A stretch of 34,454 nucleotides of DNA from Bacillota bacterium (GTDB lineage: Bacteria > Bacillota > Clostridia > Oscillospirales > Ruminococcaceae). The position numbers were made by a program, and so were the translations under genes. The stretch spans positions 1-34,454 of the forward strand of contig JAEWXO010000065.1 of the NCBI GenBank assembly GCA_023458875.1, read 5' to 3'. Shown here in pieces: positions 1 through 8,663 of this stretch. Each line of letters opens with the position of its first letter. The first letter of the stretch is position 1. The notes below the pieces were generated by a model. It did not search any database and was not told the DNA's origin. It worked only from the letters and a program-made list of their open reading frames with translations.

Positions 1-3
1 TAG

Positions 4-23
4 GGAACGCATTTATGCGTTCC
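4..23. terminator. Perfect short hairpin, possible terminator of an upstream gene
   Basis: GGAACGCA and TGCGTTCC form a perfect 8-bp stem around a TTTA loop. No clear T-run follows on the plus strand, and the minus-strand flank lies outside the window. A terminator is therefore only a guess from its position at the edge of a gene-free stretch. Confidence 0.3.
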
Positions 24-146
24 GTTATGCTACGTGGTTTGTCGATTAAAAGCTATTTTATACTGTGAGAACCCTTGAATTTTCAAGATGTGAAATTATT
101 TTTGATGTGCGAAGTTTGAGTAAATAATCTGTACAGATAAATTTTA

Positions 147-174
147 TTGACATTTTTTTACTATAAAATATGTT
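147..174 (+). promoter_or_regulatory. Candidate SigA promoter for spoIIE
   Basis: A perfect TTGACA lies at 147-152 and a weaker TATGTT at 169-174, with a 16-bp spacer. A transcript starting near 181 would have a leader of about 160 nt that includes the hairpin at 203-244. The -10 box is imperfect. In sporulating Firmicutes spoIIE is normally transcribed with Spo0A-P; I did not find a certain 0A box. Confidence 0.4.
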
Positions 175-202
175 AAAATAATAATATATTTTATTGTTCA
201 GG

Positions 203-244
203 CAGAATTTTTTACCCACTTTTAAAACAGTGGGTTCTGTTTTG
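203..244 (+). terminator. Hairpin with U-rich tail in the spoIIE leader (possible attenuator)
   Basis: CCCACT pairs with AGTGGG around an A/T-rich loop. An outer CAGAA/TTCTG stem is separated from it by a one-sided bulge. TTCTGTTTTG follows, as in an intrinsic terminator. It lies between the candidate promoter and the start codon, so it could end readthrough or attenuate spoIIE. Function is inferred from shape and position only. Confidence 0.35.
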
Positions 245-341
245 TAGTCAGTTCAATCTGAAAATCTATAAGACTGCATGCAATTTAAACCAATTCTGCT
301 CTGTAAAATGAGGTAAAACCCTCAGGAAGGAATGTCAAAAT

Positions 342-2558
342 ATGCTTGCTGAATCTGCTGTAAAAAAAGTTAAAAAAATTTCACCGGTTCTTCAGTTCCT
401 CTTTTATATGGTTATTTCTTTTATAATTGCAGGTACTGATTTTGCTTCGTTGAGTTCGCCGCTTAATATTGCGGTTTCAAGTGTTGTGTCACCTGTTGCT
501 TCAATTGCTGTTTTAGCAGGCAGTATTGTTTCGTATCTGGTTTCGTCTCAGTTATATCAGTCACTGACTGTTGTTTCAGCACTTATTGCTGTTGTGGTTT
601 TTAAATGTTTTTCATCCATAAACAAACCGCTTCAGAATGCATCACTGTCAGCTGTGAGCTTCCTTGCATCATCCGTAATTGAATTTTTTATTAACGGATT
701 TTCAGCGGGTCTTCTTTTTACATATCTTTATGCAGGTATTTTTACAGGAGGAGTATCATATTTTCTTACTGTACTAATCAATTCTGAAAAGGGAATATTA
801 TCTGAATTGTATGATAATAAATTTACGGCTGTTTCGGTGTGCTTCCTTGCTGTTACAACAGGCTCTTCCTTCAGCAACGGTGCTGTAAATGCAGGAATAA
901 TTATCAGTACTGCCGTAACTCTTGTATGTGCCCGTTGTTTCAGGTATCCTGGCGGAGCTGCTGCCGGAGCTGCTTCATCATTTGCACTCATTCTTTATTC
1001 TGCAGGGGCAGATACATCATCTGTGTTTTTTGCTTTTTCCGGTATGATTGCGGGGGCTTTCGGAAAGTACAAACGTTCTGTAGGTGCGTCTGTATTTCTG
1101 ATTGTAAATATTGCCTGCGGTATAATCACCGATATTACACAGAATGAAATAAAAATGTATATAGATTTAATTCTTGGCGCAATAATTTTCTGTTTTATTC
1201 CGGTTGAGCGAATTCAGGTAAAAAAGCGCGGTACAGATTGTGGTTCTGATATAATAAAATCACTTTCCTTCAGAATGAAGCTCATTGCCCTTTCACTGGA
1301 TGAAGCCGGAAGCAAGCTACAGAATCAGGATAAAATATTATCAGGAAAAATTGCTGAAAACAATAAAATAAAAAATGTCTACAATGCTGTGTGCGGGCAA
1401 TGCTCAAACAAAAATTATTGCTGGGTAAGCAGAAGGGATGTGATTTATGATGCCTTTATAAAAGCCGGAAAAAAAAGAGATATTTCTGTTTCAAATCTTC
1501 CGGGTGAGCTTGATTATTGTTTTAAAAGAAATAATATTGCAGATGAATTCAGAAACAATATAAATAATCAGATTGTTGATATCACAGCGAACGGCTATCT
1601 GAAAAAAGCATCAGAGATATTATCAGAGCAGCTTCATGTGTCAGCTGATATAATAAAATCCTTATCATCAGATATACCACTAAAATTTACGCCTGATGAA
1701 AGACTTACAGAGCGTATGCGGAAATGTCTGAATGAAAATGATATCGGATTTTCATCTGTGGTAGCGTACTATAATTCAGGAGGACGTCTGTTTGCTGAAA
1801 TATACTGCAATAAAAATGCATGCATAAGCGGATACCAGATCTACAGAGTACTGACTGAGGAGTATGAAAAAACATTTGAATGCACAAAATATTATGACGG
1901 AGATGAAATGAGATTTTTTATAAGTGAACGTCCGCCGTATAACATTGAGTCATATATAATGCAGAAAAGTGCTTCTGAAGGAGAACCGAACGGTGATACA
2001 TGTGACTGTTTCAAAGATGATTATGGAAATGTATATCTGATAATATCCGATGGAATGGGGACAGGCAAAAAAGCCGCAATGTATTCTGAAACAGTAACAG
2101 GCATTTTTAAAAACCTTATTCTGGCCGGTATAGATATAAGCAGCAGTATCCGTATAATAAATTCAATAATGCTTGCAGGCAATAAGGATGACGGATTTGC
2201 AACTGTGGATATAGCAAAATTTGATCTTGACAGCGGGAATATGACAATGTATAAAGCAGGAGCGGCACCGACAGTTTTCAGGCATAACAGTTCGGTATTC
2301 AGAATAAATGCAGAATCTTATCCTATAGGTATCATGAATGATACAAATCTTTATTCCAGACGTTTTCCACTAAAGGTAAATGATACAATAGTAATGTTAT
2401 CAGATGGCGTACCGGAAGATGTATATAAACTTATCAAAGAAGAAATACTTAAAAACAGTGCAGATGTAAGTGATATTTCAAGTAAAATATGTAAGGCTGC
2501 AGCTGAAAATACAAAAGATGATATCAGTGTAGTTTCAGCAAAATTGATAAGACAATAA
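342..2558 (+). CDS. spoIIE: Stage II sporulation protein E (membrane PP2C-type serine phosphatase)
   Basis: The 738-residue product has a long hydrophobic N-terminal half (about residues 15-290, multiple membrane segments), a central linker with Cys motifs (CGQCSNKNYCW), and a C-terminal PP2C/SpoIIE phosphatase domain. Phosphatase motifs are GDTCDCF near 551, SDGMGTGKKA near 570, GFATVDIAKFD and LSDGVPED near 687. These carry the acidic metal-binding residues. In Bacillus, SpoIIE dephosphorylates SpoIIAA to activate sigma F in the forespore and helps polar septation; Bacillus SpoIIE is about 827 residues, so this one is somewhat shorter. The ATG at 342 follows AGGAAGG by 11 nt. It stands alone ahead of the glycogen operon. 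Family assignment is firm; whether the organism sporulates cannot be judged here. Confidence 0.95.
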   Translation: MLAESAVKKVKKISPVLQFLFYMVISFIIAGTDFASLSSPLNIAVSSVVSPVASIAVLAGSIVSYLVSSQLYQSLTVVSALIAVVVFKCFSSINKPLQNASLSAVSFLASSVIEFFINGFSAGLLFTYLYAGIFTGGVSYFLTVLINSEKGILSELYDNKFTAVSVCFLAVTTGSSFSNGAVNAGIIISTAVTLVCARCFRYPGGAAAGAASSFALILYSAGADTSSVFFAFSGMIAGAFGKYKRSVGASVFLIVNIACGIITDITQNEIKMYIDLILGAIIFCFIPVERIQVKKRGTDCGSDIIKSLSFRMKLIALSLDEAGSKLQNQDKILSGKIAENNKIKNVYNAVCGQCSNKNYCWVSRRDVIYDAFIKAGKKRDISVSNLPGELDYCFKRNNIADEFRNNINNQIVDITANGYLKKASEILSEQLHVSADIIKSLSSDIPLKFTPDERLTERMRKCLNENDIGFSSVVAYYNSGGRLFAEIYCNKNACISGYQIYRVLTEEYEKTFECTKYYDGDEMRFFISERPPYNIESYIMQKSASEGEPNGDTCDCFKDDYGNVYLIISDGMGTGKKAAMYSETVTGIFKNLILAGIDISSSIRIINSIMLAGNKDDGFATVDIAKFDLDSGNMTMYKAGAAPTVFRHNSSVFRINAESYPIGIMNDTNLYSRRFPLKVNDTIVMLSDGVPEDVYKLIKEEILKNSADVSDISSKICKAAAENTKDDISVVSAKLIRQ

Positions 2559-2631
2559 TTTGCGAAAAGCATAGTAATCATGTTCTAAAACTGTCAATAT
2601 AAACAATGTAAAATAAACTTAATATGACAAA

Positions 2632-2661
2632 TTGCACGATTAATAATTTTGATACTATAAT
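2632..2661 (+). promoter_or_regulatory. Candidate promoter of the glycogen operon
   Basis: TTGCAC (2632-2637) and a perfect TATAAT (2656-2661) are separated by 18 bp. A transcript starting near 2668 would begin just before the 19-bp palindrome at 2673-2715. A second, overlapping candidate is TTGATT (2697-2702), 17 bp, TAAAAT (2720-2725) with a TGA extension; its -35 lies inside the palindrome. Confidence 0.5.
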
Positions 2662-2672
2662 ATTTATACAAA

Positions 2673-2715
2673 AGTATAGAAAATTGATCAAATGACTTGA
2701 TTAATTTTCTATACT
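2673..2715. repeat. Large palindrome upstream of glgB (5'-UTR hairpin or operator)
   Basis: The arms 2673-2691 and 2697-2715 are complementary over 19 bp with one G-T pair, around the loop ATGAC. No T-run follows, so it is not an ordinary terminator. It would form the 5' end of an mRNA from the upstream promoter and would cover the -35 box of the downstream one. Confidence 0.6.
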
Positions 2716-2752
2716 CTGATAAAATATATAATAGTTATGGGAGGGCAGTTTG

Positions 2753-4678
2753 ATGAAAAACAACATAAATACTGATAATATTAATGATTTTCCTATATAT
2801 CTTTTCCAACAGGGTAAAAATTTTGAAGCATATAAATTTTTTGGTGCACACCGTGTAAAGGAGTCAGACGGATATGTTCACTACCTCAGAGTATGGGCAC
2901 CAAATGCAGTAGATATTTCTGTTGTTGGTTCATTTAACGGCTGGAACCGTGAGTCTGATAAGATGTATAAAATTTCAGATGAAATATGGGAAATAAAAAT
3001 CCCACATTTTCATCAGTATGATGATTATAAATACAGCATAAAAACGTACTCCGGTAAGATAATATTAAAGTCGGATCCGTATTCAAATCACTATGAAACC
3101 AGACCGGGAACAGCATCTAAAATTTATGATTCAGAATATGAATGGCATGATCAGAAGTGGTCATCAAGAAAAAATGAAAATGTTCTTTATAAAGGGCCGG
3201 TAAATATTTATGAAGTACATCTTGGATCATGGAAAAGAAATGATGATCAGACTTTTTTCAATTATTCACGCTTTGCCGAGGAAATAATTCCATATTTAAA
3301 AAAAATGTCATATACGCATATAGAATTTATGCCGCTGACAGAACACCCGTTTGACGGTTCATGGGGATATCAGGTCACAGGATATTATGCTCCTACATCA
3401 AGATACGGTACACCTGATGATTTCAGAAAAATGATAGATCTGTTTCATCAGAACAATATCGGAGTAATTCTTGACTGGGTTCCTGCGCATTTTCCAAAAG
3501 ACGAGAGCGGACTTTATATGTTTGACGGAACCTGTTGTTATGAATATGAGGATAATAATAAACGTGAGCACAAATCATGGGGTACACATGTATTTGATTA
3601 CGGAAAAGGTGCAGTTCGTTCATTTCTGATATCAAACGCCTGTTACTGGATAAATGAATTTCATCTTGACGGCCTGAGGGTTGATGCGGTTGCTTCAATG
3701 CTCTATCTTGATTATGACAGACGAGACGGTGAGTGGACTCCGAATATTTATGGCGGAAAAGAAAATCTCGAAGCAGTGGAGTTTTTTAAACTTCTTAATG
3801 AGGCAGTGTTTAAAAGTAATCCGAATACACTTATGATTGCTGAAGAATCAACTGCATGGCCAATGGTAACAAAGCCTACGGATATCGGCGGCTTAGGTTA
3901 TAATTACAAGTGGAATATGGGCTGGATGAATGACATGCTCCTGTATATGTCACTTGACCCTATATACAGATCTTTTAATCACGATAAAGTAACGTTTTCA
4001 TTTTTTTACTGCTTTTCCGAAAAATATGTCCTGCCTATTTCACATGATGAGGTTGTACACGGAAAGTGCTCAATGATTGGGAAAATGAGTGGAAATGAAG
4101 AACAGAAATTCAGTTCCTACAAAGCTTTTCTCTGTTATATGATGGCTCATCCGGGCAAAAAGCTTCTTTTTATGGGGCAGGAATTTGCACAAAGAAAAGA
4201 ATGGGACTATAAGGCAGAGCTTGACTGGGACCTGCTCGGTTCTGAAAATCATAAAAATATTCTTGAATTTAACAGAAAGCTTAATAAATTTTATCTTGAT
4301 AATCGTCCTATGTGGGAAAATGATAACTCATGGGGAGGATTTAAGTGGATTGCAAATGATGACTATAAGCAGAGTGTTATTTCCTTCAGACGTATTGATG
4401 ATGATGAAAATGAAATAATAGTTGTGTGCAACTTTGTTCCGGTGGAGCGTAATAATTATTGTATCGGTGTTCCTCAAAGCGGCACTTATAAGCTTATTTT
4501 TGACTCTGATGCTGTAGAATTCGGTGGAAGTGGTTCAGCAGATAAAATTTATATAACGAAGAACATTCAGATGCATGGATATGACCAGAGTATTTCACTT
4601 ACTTTGCCTCCATTATCTGTTCTTTATCTGCAGCATTCAAAATCAAGACAAAAATCTTCTAAAACGGAAGTTATATAA
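2753..4678 (+). CDS. glgB: 1,4-alpha-glucan branching enzyme
   Basis: This GH13 enzyme makes the alpha-1,6 branches of glycogen. An N-terminal CBM48 region (about 25-115, with VVGSFNGWN) precedes the catalytic barrel. The four GH13 regions are visible: DWVPAHFP (D241), GLRVDAV (nucleophile D311), AEEST (acid/base E364) and LPISHDEVVHGK (transition-state D432). Spacing between the catalytic residues equals that of the E. coli enzyme (405/458/526). The product has 641 residues. I chose ATG 2753 because GGGAGGG at 2739-2745 sits 7 nt away; a TTG at 2750 is only 4 nt away. It is the first gene of glgBCDA. Confidence 0.96.
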   Translation: MKNNINTDNINDFPIYLFQQGKNFEAYKFFGAHRVKESDGYVHYLRVWAPNAVDISVVGSFNGWNRESDKMYKISDEIWEIKIPHFHQYDDYKYSIKTYSGKIILKSDPYSNHYETRPGTASKIYDSEYEWHDQKWSSRKNENVLYKGPVNIYEVHLGSWKRNDDQTFFNYSRFAEEIIPYLKKMSYTHIEFMPLTEHPFDGSWGYQVTGYYAPTSRYGTPDDFRKMIDLFHQNNIGVILDWVPAHFPKDESGLYMFDGTCCYEYEDNNKREHKSWGTHVFDYGKGAVRSFLISNACYWINEFHLDGLRVDAVASMLYLDYDRRDGEWTPNIYGGKENLEAVEFFKLLNEAVFKSNPNTLMIAEESTAWPMVTKPTDIGGLGYNYKWNMGWMNDMLLYMSLDPIYRSFNHDKVTFSFFYCFSEKYVLPISHDEVVHGKCSMIGKMSGNEEQKFSSYKAFLCYMMAHPGKKLLFMGQEFAQRKEWDYKAELDWDLLGSENHKNILEFNRKLNKFYLDNRPMWENDNSWGGFKWIANDDYKQSVISFRRIDDDENEIIVVCNFVPVERNNYCIGVPQSGTYKLIFDSDAVEFGGSGSADKIYITKNIQMHGYDQSISLTLPPLSVLYLQHSKSRQKSSKTEVI

Positions 4679-4709
4679 ATATTCATTGCAATAGGGGAGG
4701 AATACACTT

Positions 4710-5888
4710 ATGAAAAAGGAATGTATAGCAATGCTGCTTGCAGGTGGGCAAGGAAGCAGATTGTATGCGTTGACGCAAAAAATGGCAAAACCGGCAGTGC
4801 CGTTCGGTGGGAAATACAGAATAATTGATTTTCCGCTTTCAAACTGTACAAACTCAGGTATAGATACAGTGGGGGTACTTACACAGTACCAGCCTCTTGA
4901 ATTAAATGACTATATAGGGAACGGACAGCCGTGGGATTTAGACAGACTCAGAGGCGGTGTTCATATTCTTCCGCCATATCAGACTGCATCAGGCAGTTCA
5001 TGGTATGAAGGAACCGCAAATGCAATTTATCAGAATATCAGGTTTATTGAGATGTATGATCCTGAATATATCATTGTTCTTGGCGGTGACCATATATATA
5101 AAATGGATTATTCAGAAATGATTGCATTTCATAAGGAAAAGGGTGCTGATGCAACTATTGCCGTACTGGATGTTCCTCTGGAAGAAGCTTCAAGATTCGG
5201 AATAATGACATGTGATGAAAGCAAAAGAATCGTAGATTTTACTGAAAAGCCTAAGCAGCCGAAATCGACACTTGCTTCGATGGGGATATATGTATTTACA
5301 TGGAGCAAGCTTGAAAAATATCTTATTGAAAATGAACAGAACGGTGAATCAAAAGATTTTGGTAAAGATATAATTCCAGCAATGCTTGAAAACAATGAAA
5401 AGATGTATGCATATTCATTTAATGGATACTGGAAGGATGTTGGCACTTTATACAGTCTTTGGGAAGCAAATATGGACATATTATCAGATGATGTTCTTAA
5501 TCTTTATGACCCAGAGTGGAAAATATATTCAAGGAATATGAGTCTCCCTCCTCAGTATATCAGTACTGATGCCCAGATACAGGAATCTTTAATTTGCGAT
5601 GGATGTAATATTAACGGAAATGTAAATTCATCCATTATCTATTCCGGAGTAACAATAGAAAAAGGTGTTATAATAGATCATAGTGTAATAATGCCGGGAG
5701 CAGTAATAAAATCGGGTACAGTTGTAAAATACGCTATTATCGGTGAGGAAAGTATTATTGAATCTGATGTTGTTATAGGTGCTTCAAAAGAAGAAACCGA
5801 AAAATGGGATATAGCCGTAATAGGCCATGGTGAAAAGATCTCGTCCGGTGTAACAGTTGCACCTGGTCAGATGATACCAACGATATGA
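4710..5888 (+). CDS. glgC: Glucose-1-phosphate adenylyltransferase (ADP-glucose pyrophosphorylase), catalytic subunit
   Basis: It makes ADP-glucose from ATP and glucose 1-phosphate, the committed step of bacterial glycogen synthesis. The nucleotide-binding motif LAGGQGSRL (10-18), KPAVPFGGKYRIIDFPLSN, the metal/catalytic GGDHIYKMDY (D127) and the sugar-phosphate FTEKPKQP are intact. The C-terminal part has left-handed beta-helix repeats (SLICDGCNI, SSIIYSGVTI). Its 392 residues are normal for the family. AGGGGAGG at 4693-4700 precedes the ATG by 9 nt, and the gene follows glgB by 31 nt. It probably forms a heterotetramer with the GlgD-like product next door, as described for other Firmicutes. 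Confidence 0.96.
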   Translation: MKKECIAMLLAGGQGSRLYALTQKMAKPAVPFGGKYRIIDFPLSNCTNSGIDTVGVLTQYQPLELNDYIGNGQPWDLDRLRGGVHILPPYQTASGSSWYEGTANAIYQNIRFIEMYDPEYIIVLGGDHIYKMDYSEMIAFHKEKGADATIAVLDVPLEEASRFGIMTCDESKRIVDFTEKPKQPKSTLASMGIYVFTWSKLEKYLIENEQNGESKDFGKDIIPAMLENNEKMYAYSFNGYWKDVGTLYSLWEANMDILSDDVLNLYDPEWKIYSRNMSLPPQYISTDAQIQESLICDGCNINGNVNSSIIYSGVTIEKGVIIDHSVIMPGAVIKSGTVVKYAIIGEESIIESDVVIGASKEETEKWDIAVIGHGEKISSGVTVAPGQMIPTI

Positions 5889-5907
5889 TTTAAGGGGGAT
5901 ATATGAA

Positions 5908-7044
5908 TTGATTTATAATAATGTATTAGGAATAATTTTTGCAAATATGCATGATGAATCGGTTTCAGAGCTTACCAAAGTAAGAACAATGGGTTCGATT
6001 CTTTTTGGCGGAAGATACAGGCTTATAGACTTTCCTTTATCTAATATGGCTAATTCAGGAATTCCTGAAGTTGGGGTAATTACAAAATCAAATTATCAAT
6101 CACTTCTTGATCATATAGGTTCAGGAAGGGAATGGGACTTATCCACTAAAAATGGCGGTCTTCATCTGCTTCCTCCTTTCAGCCACAATAACAGCGGACT
6201 TTACAGAGGAAGAATCGAAGCACTTGAAGGTGTTCTCCCGTTTGTTCAGAATTCAGATGCAGACTACGTAGTAATGTCAGACTGTGACGTTGCAACTACT
6301 ATTGATTTCAGATCAGTAATCAGAGAACATGTAAAAAACAATGCAGATATAACTGTTGTGTATGCAAAGCACAATTTTACCGATAATGGAATCGGTTCAA
6401 AAGCCTCGACAATACTTGAAGTAAATTCAGATAAAAGAGTAACCAGCGTAATGGTAAAGCCTGATATACTTGGCGAGGTAAACAGATCGCTTAATATGTT
6501 TGTAATCGACAGACGAATACTTGAAAAAGTAGTAAACAGATTTTCTGCAGAGGGATATGCGAGCTTTGATAAGCAGGTCCTTCAGCAAAACAAAGCAAAT
6601 TATAAAATATACGGATATGAACATAAATGCTACTATTTAAAAATAGAAGACATGATGACATACTATGATGCAAATATGGATCTTTTGAATATAGAAAATA
6701 AAAAGCAGCTATTCCATAACAATGCACCGATATATACAAAGGTAAAAGATTCAGGCCCGGCAAAATACAAAGAAGGTTCCCGTGTTAAAAATTCTCTTGT
6801 TGCCGATGGATGTATTATAGAAGGAACAGTTGAGAATTCAATCTTATTCAGAGGTGTTAAAGTTGCAAAGGGAGCAATAGTAAGAAACTGCATACTTATG
6901 CAGAATACACTTATTGATGAAAATGCTGAATTGCATGCTGTTATTACTGATAAAAGGGTAACCGTCGGAAAAAACAAGTTACTGACAGCTTCAAAGAAAA
7001 ATGCATTGTTCATCAAGAAGAATCAGGAAATAGAAGACGAATAA
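5908..7044 (+). CDS. glgD: GlgD, non-catalytic/regulatory paralogue of ADP-glucose pyrophosphorylase
   Basis: This 378-residue protein is related to GlgC, with the shared signature FGGRYRLIDFPLSNMANSGI. The glycine-rich nucleotide loop of GlgC is replaced by FANMHDESVSELT, and GGDH is replaced by MSDCDV, so it is unlikely to be catalytic alone. In Bacillus and Clostridia GlgD raises activity of the GlgC/GlgD complex. The start is TTG at 5908, 8 nt after AAGGGGGA (5892-5899). The only nearby ATG (5904) runs straight into a stop (ATG AAT TGA) overlapping the TTG, which could couple or damp initiation. It lies 19 nt after glgC. Confidence 0.93.
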   Translation: MIYNNVLGIIFANMHDESVSELTKVRTMGSILFGGRYRLIDFPLSNMANSGIPEVGVITKSNYQSLLDHIGSGREWDLSTKNGGLHLLPPFSHNNSGLYRGRIEALEGVLPFVQNSDADYVVMSDCDVATTIDFRSVIREHVKNNADITVVYAKHNFTDNGIGSKASTILEVNSDKRVTSVMVKPDILGEVNRSLNMFVIDRRILEKVVNRFSAEGYASFDKQVLQQNKANYKIYGYEHKCYYLKIEDMMTYYDANMDLLNIENKKQLFHNNAPIYTKVKDSGPAKYKEGSRVKNSLVADGCIIEGTVENSILFRGVKVAKGAIVRNCILMQNTLIDENAELHAVITDKRVTVGKNKLLTASKKNALFIKKNQEIEDE

Positions 7045-7088
7045 AAGCCTCTTCTTAAAACAAATTTGTAAAGGGGTTGAATAAATAT

Positions 7089-8507
7089 ATGAATATCTTA
7101 TATGCAACCAGTGAAGCATTGCCTTTTATAGCTTCAGGTGGGTTAGCCGATGTTGCGGGTTCATTACCTGCTGCTATAAATAAAAAAGGTCATGATTGTC
7201 GTGTTGTAATTCCGTTGTATAAAGGGATAAAGCCTCAGATGAGAATAAACTTCACATACCTTACAAACATTACTGTAGATGTTGCCTGGCGGAAGCAGTA
7301 TTGCGGCGTTTTTACAACAATATATAACGGAGTAACATATTATCTTATAGATAATGAATATTATTTCGGCAGAGACGGCATGTATGGATTTTATGATGAT
7401 TGTGAACGTTTTACCTTCTTTGCAAGAGCTGTTCTTGAAATGATGAGATATATTGATTTTAAGCCCGATATTATACATGCAAATGACTGGCACACATCGT
7501 TGATATCTGTATACTATCAGATTTTGTACAAATACCAGCAAGGCTTTGAAAATATAAAGACGGTATTTACAATACACAATATTCAGTATCAGGGTAAGTA
7601 TGGTGTAGAAGTCGTAAATGAAATTATGGGTATACCGATGTACCATACAGATCTTCTCTTGTATGATGATTGCGTTAATATGATGAAGAGCGCTTTTGAA
7701 ACAGCAGACAGGATAACAACAGTAAGTCCAAGCTATGCATGGGAGATTCTTGATCCGTGGTACGCATATGGACTTGACAGAATACTTATAAACAAGCAAT
7801 TTAAATTATCAGGCTTCCTTAACGGAATAGATACAGAATGTTACAATCCTGAAACTGATCCTCTGATACCGGATAATTTCAGTACTTCAGATTTATCAGG
7901 AAAGAAGAAATGCAAGGACAAGCTTCTTGAGGAGCTCGGACTCCAGGAGGGTGACGAACCTGTAATAGGAATTGTAACACGTTTTGTTGCACATAAGGGA
8001 CTTGATCTTATAAAATATATTTTTGAAGAACTTGTTGACAGAGGATTTAAGTTTGTAATTATCGGAAGCGGTGAAAAAATATATGAAGATTTTTTCAACG
8101 AAATGTCATTGAGATATTCTGATAAAGTAAGTGCAACAATAGGATTTGTTCCTGAGCTGGCAAGAAAAATATATGCAGGTTCAGATATGTTTTTAATGCC
8201 TTCACAAAATGAGCCATGTGGTCTGGCACAGATGATTTCTATGAGATACGGCACTATACCTATTGTTCGTGAAACAGGTGGATTAAGGGATTCAGTCAAA
8301 GATTGCGGCGGAAAAAACGGAAACGGATTTACATTTAAGACATATAATGCACATGACATGCTTAATACCTGTCTTAGAGCAAAGAGTTTATATAATGACA
8401 AAAAGAACTGGAAAAAGCTTGTTTTATCAGCAATGAAAGAGGATTTCAGTTGGAGCACTTCATCAGAAAAATATCTGATGCTCTATAAAGAGCTCATAGC
8501 ACAATAA
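7089..8507 (+). CDS. glgA: Glycogen synthase (ADP-glucose type, GT5)
   Basis: It extends alpha-1,4-glucan from ADP-glucose. The N-terminal SEALPFIASGGLADVAGSLP and the C-terminal GT-B motif NEPCGLAQ followed by RETGGL identify GT5 glycogen synthase; HANDWHTSL and FTIHNIQYQG are also present. At position 15, where the E. coli enzyme has Lys in KTGGL, this protein has Ala (ASGGL). I chose ATG 7089: AAGGGG at 7071-7076 is 12 nt away, while the in-frame TTG at 7077 touches the ribosome site. The product has 472 residues, normal for the family. It is the last gene of the operon; a strong terminator follows. Confidence 0.95.
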   Translation: MNILYATSEALPFIASGGLADVAGSLPAAINKKGHDCRVVIPLYKGIKPQMRINFTYLTNITVDVAWRKQYCGVFTTIYNGVTYYLIDNEYYFGRDGMYGFYDDCERFTFFARAVLEMMRYIDFKPDIIHANDWHTSLISVYYQILYKYQQGFENIKTVFTIHNIQYQGKYGVEVVNEIMGIPMYHTDLLLYDDCVNMMKSAFETADRITTVSPSYAWEILDPWYAYGLDRILINKQFKLSGFLNGIDTECYNPETDPLIPDNFSTSDLSGKKKCKDKLLEELGLQEGDEPVIGIVTRFVAHKGLDLIKYIFEELVDRGFKFVIIGSGEKIYEDFFNEMSLRYSDKVSATIGFVPELARKIYAGSDMFLMPSQNEPCGLAQMISMRYGTIPIVRETGGLRDSVKDCGGKNGNGFTFKTYNAHDMLNTCLRAKSLYNDKKNWKKLVLSAMKEDFSWSTSSEKYLMLYKELIAQ

Positions 8508-8542
8508 TAATTCTGACTGCAGTGACATGATAAATGTAAACT

Positions 8543-8574
8543 GGGATACTCATTTATTATGGGTATCCCGTTTT
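8543..8574 (+). terminator. Intrinsic terminator of the glycogen operon
   Basis: GGGATAC (8543-8549) pairs perfectly with GTATCCC (8563-8569) around a 13-nt A/T-rich loop. GTTTT follows directly. It starts 36 nt after the glgA stop. Confidence 0.85.
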
Positions 8575-8663
8575 GTATATTCTAAAAAACATAAATGGAA
8601 TTATAAGTATAAAAAATAATGCACGGGTGGGTAATATTGATTACCTGTTGGGTGGTGGTGAAG

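Larger units (their letters stand above)
24..341. other. Gene-free leader region upstream of spoIIE
   Basis: I see no credible coding sequence here on either strand. The stretch is AT-rich. Apart from the candidate promoter and hairpin listed separately, it contains only the spoIIE ribosome binding site AGGAAGG at 324-330. Confidence 0.5.

Noticed and set aside
7164..8458. Two long minus-strand frames (about 205-211 codons) opposite glgA
   Set aside because: They lie antisense to a well-recognised gene, lack ribosome sites and show no family resemblance; they reflect codon bias of glgA.
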